Below are positions 6,850 to 8,806 of a DNA stretch of 8,806 nt, in pieces. Location: positions 1 through 8,806 of the forward strand of contig JAFQCI010000081.1 of the NCBI GenBank assembly GCA_017416505.1, written 5' to 3'. The notes beneath the pieces were generated by a model. It had not been told where the DNA came from. It worked only from the letters and a program-made list of their open reading frames with translations, and ran no database searches. Positions within the stretch are counted from its first letter, which is position 1. Every line of letters begins with the position of its first letter. The position numbers and the translations under genes are program-made. This DNA comes from Lachnospiraceae bacterium. Its GTDB lineage: Bacteria; Bacillota_A; Clostridia; Lachnospirales; Lachnospiraceae.

Positions 6850-7434
6850 ATGCCACCGAAAGCAAAAATTACAAAGGAAATGATAGTAGAGGTAGCTTTT
6901 GATATTATACAAAAAGAGGGGGTAGAGAAAGTTACGGCTCGTAGTATTTCCAAGCAATTGAACTGTTCTACCCAGCCGGTATTATATTATTTTGCGACGG
7001 TAGAGGATATAAAAAAGGTTGTGTATCAAAAAGCAGACGAATATCATTCAAATTATATTATGAACATGGAACATGATTATGGGAATCCCATGCTTGCGAT
7101 TGGAATGAACTATATTAATTTTGCCATAGAGGAAAAGAATCTGTTTCATTTTTTATTTCAATCAAATGAATTTTCAGGAACCAGTATGTTGGATTTGTTG
7201 AATTCGGAAGAATTATTACCGCTTCTTGCGGTTTTACAACAGGAATTGGAGGTGTCAGTGGAGGAGGCGAAGGAAATTTTTAGTACGTTGTTTATTTTTG
7301 TTCATGGATATGCAAGTCTCTATGCAAATAATACTATGATTTATGATGAAAAAAATGTAATAACTGCACTTGAAAAAGTATTTTACGGAGCTGTTTGTGT
7401 TGCGAAAGGAGAACAAGATGAAAAAAATATTTGA
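6850..7434 (+). CDS. TetR/AcrR-family transcriptional regulator
   Basis: This 194-residue regulator has a TetR-type N-terminal DNA-binding domain. Helices from ITKEMIVEVAFDII and the turn VTARSISKQLNCSTQPVLYYF (residues 28-48) form the helix-turn-helix, followed by the VEDIKKVVY linker helix. The rest (about 60-190) is a variable all-helical ligand and dimerization domain, so the inducer cannot be predicted. The start is ATG 6850, five bases after a perfect AGGAGG (6839-6844). The gene sits behind its own promoter and an operator-like dyad, and its 3' end overlaps the CPBP gene by 17 bases, so the regulator and membrane protein are made together. Confidence 0.92.
   Translation: MPPKAKITKEMIVEVAFDIIQKEGVEKVTARSISKQLNCSTQPVLYYFATVEDIKKVVYQKADEYHSNYIMNMEHDYGNPMLAIGMNYINFAIEEKNLFHFLFQSNEFSGTSMLDLLNSEELLPLLAVLQQELEVSVEEAKEIFSTLFIFVHGYASLYANNTMIYDEKNVITALEKVFYGAVCVAKGEQDEKNI
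7405..7411 (+). promoter_or_regulatory. Ribosome binding site inside tetR that sets the CPBP start
   Basis: AAAGGAG lies six bases before ATG 7418, within the last codons of the TetR gene. An alternative in-frame TTG at 7370 would add 16 residues encoded inside the TetR reading frame and has no such site, so 7418 is preferred. Confidence 0.8.
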
Positions 7435-8113
7435 AAAACATGAGAACCTAATATGTATCTTATCAATCATTTTATATGTAGTAATCAATTCTTACAGTAT
7501 GCAAAATTGGGGAATGACAGATTATAAAAGTGTGATTGTCAATAGCATATTTTCTTTGGTGTTAGTGATTTTAATGATTGGTGGTAAGAGAACCTCTTAT
7601 TATGGACTGACAAAAGTAACAAACCTGAAAGGGTATTTGTATTTTATTCCGCTACTTTTCATCGTATCGGTGAATTTATGGGATGGTATTAATATTAATC
7701 ATACGACAAGTGAGATTATATTTTACATACTAACCATGCTGAATATTGGTTTTATAGAAGAAATTATCTTTCGTGGTTTCTTGTTTAAAATGATGGAAAA
7801 AGATAATGTTAAAACTGCGATGATAGTAAGTGCGATTACCTTTGGAATCGGGCATATTGTTAATTTACTGAATGGGGCAGATTTCATTCCAACTTTAATG
7901 CAAATATGTTACGCAATCGCTCTTGGCTTTTTATTTGTTATGATATTTTATAAGAGCAAATCACTGATTCCATGTATCATAGCCCATGTAGTTATAAATT
8001 CACTTTCCATATTTAGAGGTGAAAATGAGGTGTTGTCGTATATAACAGCTGCGTTTTTAATTGTGGCATCGTTTGTTTATGCAATGTACATAAAAAAAGC
8101 TGTGAAAGAATAA
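7418..8113 (+). CDS. CPBP-family intramembrane protein (Abi/CAAX protease-like)
   Basis: This is a 231-residue polytopic membrane protein with all three CPBP motifs: E114-E115-xxx-R119 in EEIIFRG, F142-xxx-H146 in FGIGH, and H190-xxx-N194 in HVVIN. In the type II CAAX prenyl protease fold the two glutamates and the histidines form the active site. About seven or eight hydrophobic segments cover most of the chain. In Firmicutes many such proteins are linked to bacteriocin self-immunity or to peptide and protein processing, but their substrates are mostly unknown. The gene overlaps the TetR gene by 17 bases and ends 77 bases before a terminator stem, so the two form a bicistronic unit. Its position next to an antimicrobial-type exporter suggests an envelope-defence role, which is inference. 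Confidence 0.9.
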   Translation: MKKIFEKHENLICILSIILYVVINSYSMQNWGMTDYKSVIVNSIFSLVLVILMIGGKRTSYYGLTKVTNLKGYLYFIPLLFIVSVNLWDGININHTTSEIIFYILTMLNIGFIEEIIFRGFLFKMMEKDNVKTAMIVSAITFGIGHIVNLLNGADFIPTLMQICYAIALGFLFVMIFYKSKSLIPCIIAHVVINSLSIFRGENEVLSYITAAFLIVASFVYAMYIKKAVKE

Positions 8114-8190
8114 AGGGATAAAATCCAATTGTGCAATTAATAATCCAAGGGTGGATGCTATGGATTGTTTAGACGTTTGGTGAAAAATAT

Positions 8191-8223
8191 AAAGGCAAGT
8201 CATGTTATAAATGGCTTGCCTTT
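8191..8223 (+). terminator. Terminator stem of the TetR-CPBP operon, interrupted downstream by an intron
   Basis: AAAGGCAAGTCAT (8191-8203) pairs with ATGGCTTGCCTTT (8211-8223) over 13 bp with one G-T wobble and a 7-base loop. The T-tract after the stem is short and soon gives way to ACTGATA and the intron 5' end at 8231, so termination may be altered by the insertion. The 77 bases between the CPBP stop and the stem hold only minor dyads. Confidence 0.75.
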
Positions 8224-8230
8224 ACTGATA

Positions 8231-8806
8231 GTGCGCCTTGCGGCGCACGTCGCTAATGGGTGCAAGTCCCTAATCCGCCCTAGTAGTGGGAAGGATACAG
8301 CCAAGACCAAGGGTGTCCTATTCATAACACAGATTATGATTAACGTGAGGGGAATCTGAAGGAAGGTGGCGGCAAATCTCTGGTCTGACGAACAGAAATC
8401 ACATCAGGCTATGGTTAAGGATAAGACTGCTATACAAGTCAAAGTCCAGTAACTACTCGGAATTAACTGTAGTAAATGTGGCAGATATATGGAGAGAAAG
8501 TGACGTGTGGTACCAAGGGAGGTCTTGTCAGCGGAAAGAAACAGAGTATGAAATCCGTGAGTAACAACGAATGGCAAGAAGTCAGCAGAAGCCATAGTAA
8601 ACCGATGGTTGCAAACATCGGCGAAGGGCTGAACTTTAGGAGACACAAGCAATGAATGTAACTGAAAGTAGATTTAAGAACAGACAACTTCATATTGAGG
8701 ACTATCTGCAAATGGTATCTGCGGAACAGAAAGAGTATGCAGAAGTGTTCGACTACCGTAAGATTACTGAAAAGAGCGGTGTCATCACAGACTATTGGAC
8801 GGATAA
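8231..8806 (+). mobile_element. Group II intron, 5' part (domain I onward), truncated by window end
   Basis: The element opens with GTGCG, the conserved 5' end of group II introns, followed by a dense series of short stems typical of the ribozyme. These include GTGCGCC pairing with GGCGCAC (8231-8248), GGG-TGCAAGT-CCC (8258-8270), and phrases I recognise from bacterial group II introns such as GAATCTGAAGGAAGGTGGCG (8352-8371), GGTCTGACGAACAG and GAAGTCAGCAGAAGCCATAG. About 420 bases of structured non-coding RNA precede an open frame at 8652. The 3' end with domains V and VI lies beyond the window. The subgroup is not certain; insertion directly behind a terminator is the habit of class C introns. 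The right boundary is unknown, and the left boundary is inferred from GTGCG. Confidence 0.85.
8652..8806 (+). CDS. Presumed intron-encoded reverse transcriptase/maturase, N-terminal 51 codons
   Basis: An open frame starts at ATG 8652, nine bases after TAGGAG (8637-8642), and stays open to the end of the window. The position, about 420 bases into a group II intron, is where the intron-encoded protein begins (reverse transcriptase, maturase and sometimes endonuclease). The visible residues (MNVTESRFKNRQLHIEDY at the start) come before any conserved reverse-transcriptase block, so the identity rests on context, not on motifs. A TAG in frame at 8637-8639 excludes a longer N-terminus. Confidence 0.6.
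   Translation, partial: MNVTESRFKNRQLHIEDYLQMVSAEQKEYAEVFDYRKITEKSGVITDYWTD

Noticed and set aside
7370..7417. Longer N-terminus (16 residues) for the CPBP protein starting at TTG 7370.
   Set aside because: The extension lies inside the TetR gene and lacks a ribosome binding site, whereas ATG 7418 has AAAGGAG at ideal spacing.
8160..8183. Seven-codon open frame with AAGGGTGG upstream, between the CPBP gene and terminator.
   Set aside because: Too short to distinguish from chance, and the ribosome binding site is imperfect.
8165..8359. Open frame of 64 codons over the intron 5' end.
   Set aside because: It crosses the terminator hairpin and the structured intron RNA, has no ribosome binding site and resembles no protein family.
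8404..8711. Two minus-strand open frames opposite the intron RNA.
   Set aside because: They lie antisense to conserved ribozyme sequence and show no protein-like features.

Overview
The window looks like a chromosomal stretch from a low-GC Gram-positive bacterium, most likely a Clostridia member of the Lachnospiraceae type. The evidence is A/T-rich coding sequence, strong AAAGGAG/AGGAGG ribosome binding sites, hairpin-plus-T-run terminators, and protein families typical of that group. This assignment rests on general pattern recognition, not on a marker gene.

Layout, all on the + strand. (1) 2-592: the C-terminal part of an AAA-ATPase-like/PD-(D/E)XK nuclease-family protein whose start lies before the window. 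(2) 659-1375: an NAD-dependent epimerase/dehydratase-like protein that appears to have lost an internal block of about 60 residues. (3) 1376-1709: a non-coding gap with two hairpin terminators, a perfect ATGAC-AAAA-GTCAT palindrome and a TATAAT -10 box ahead of the next operon. (4) 1710-6770: a five-gene unit encoding an ABC ATPase, two ABC-2 type permeases, a DesK/LnrJ-type histidine kinase (HisKA_3) and a NarL/LuxR-type response regulator. This is the same set of parts as the Bacillus linearmycin-resistance system (LnrJK plus LnrLMN), although here the transporter genes come first. A 17-bp inverted repeat separates the transporter genes from the kinase gene. (5) 6786-8113: a separate promoter with a palindromic operator driving a TetR-family regulator and an overlapping CPBP (Abi/CAAX protease-like) membrane protein. 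(6) 8191-8223: the terminator of that operon. (7) 8231-8806: the 5' part of a group II intron inserted a few bases after the terminator stem, with the beginning of its presumed intron-encoded protein. The intron runs off the window.

Working model (inference): a membrane-active compound is sensed within the membrane by the kinase. The kinase phosphorylates the response regulator, which binds the palindrome at 1589-1602 and activates a promoter that lacks a good -35 box. The operon product is an exporter that removes the compound, plus more kinase and regulator. The neighbouring TetR-CPBP pair may add a second, separately controlled envelope or bacteriocin-immunity function. I see no wholly new system. 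The most useful leads are the predicted operator, the inverted repeat before the kinase gene, the internally deleted epimerase, and the intron placed directly behind a terminator.
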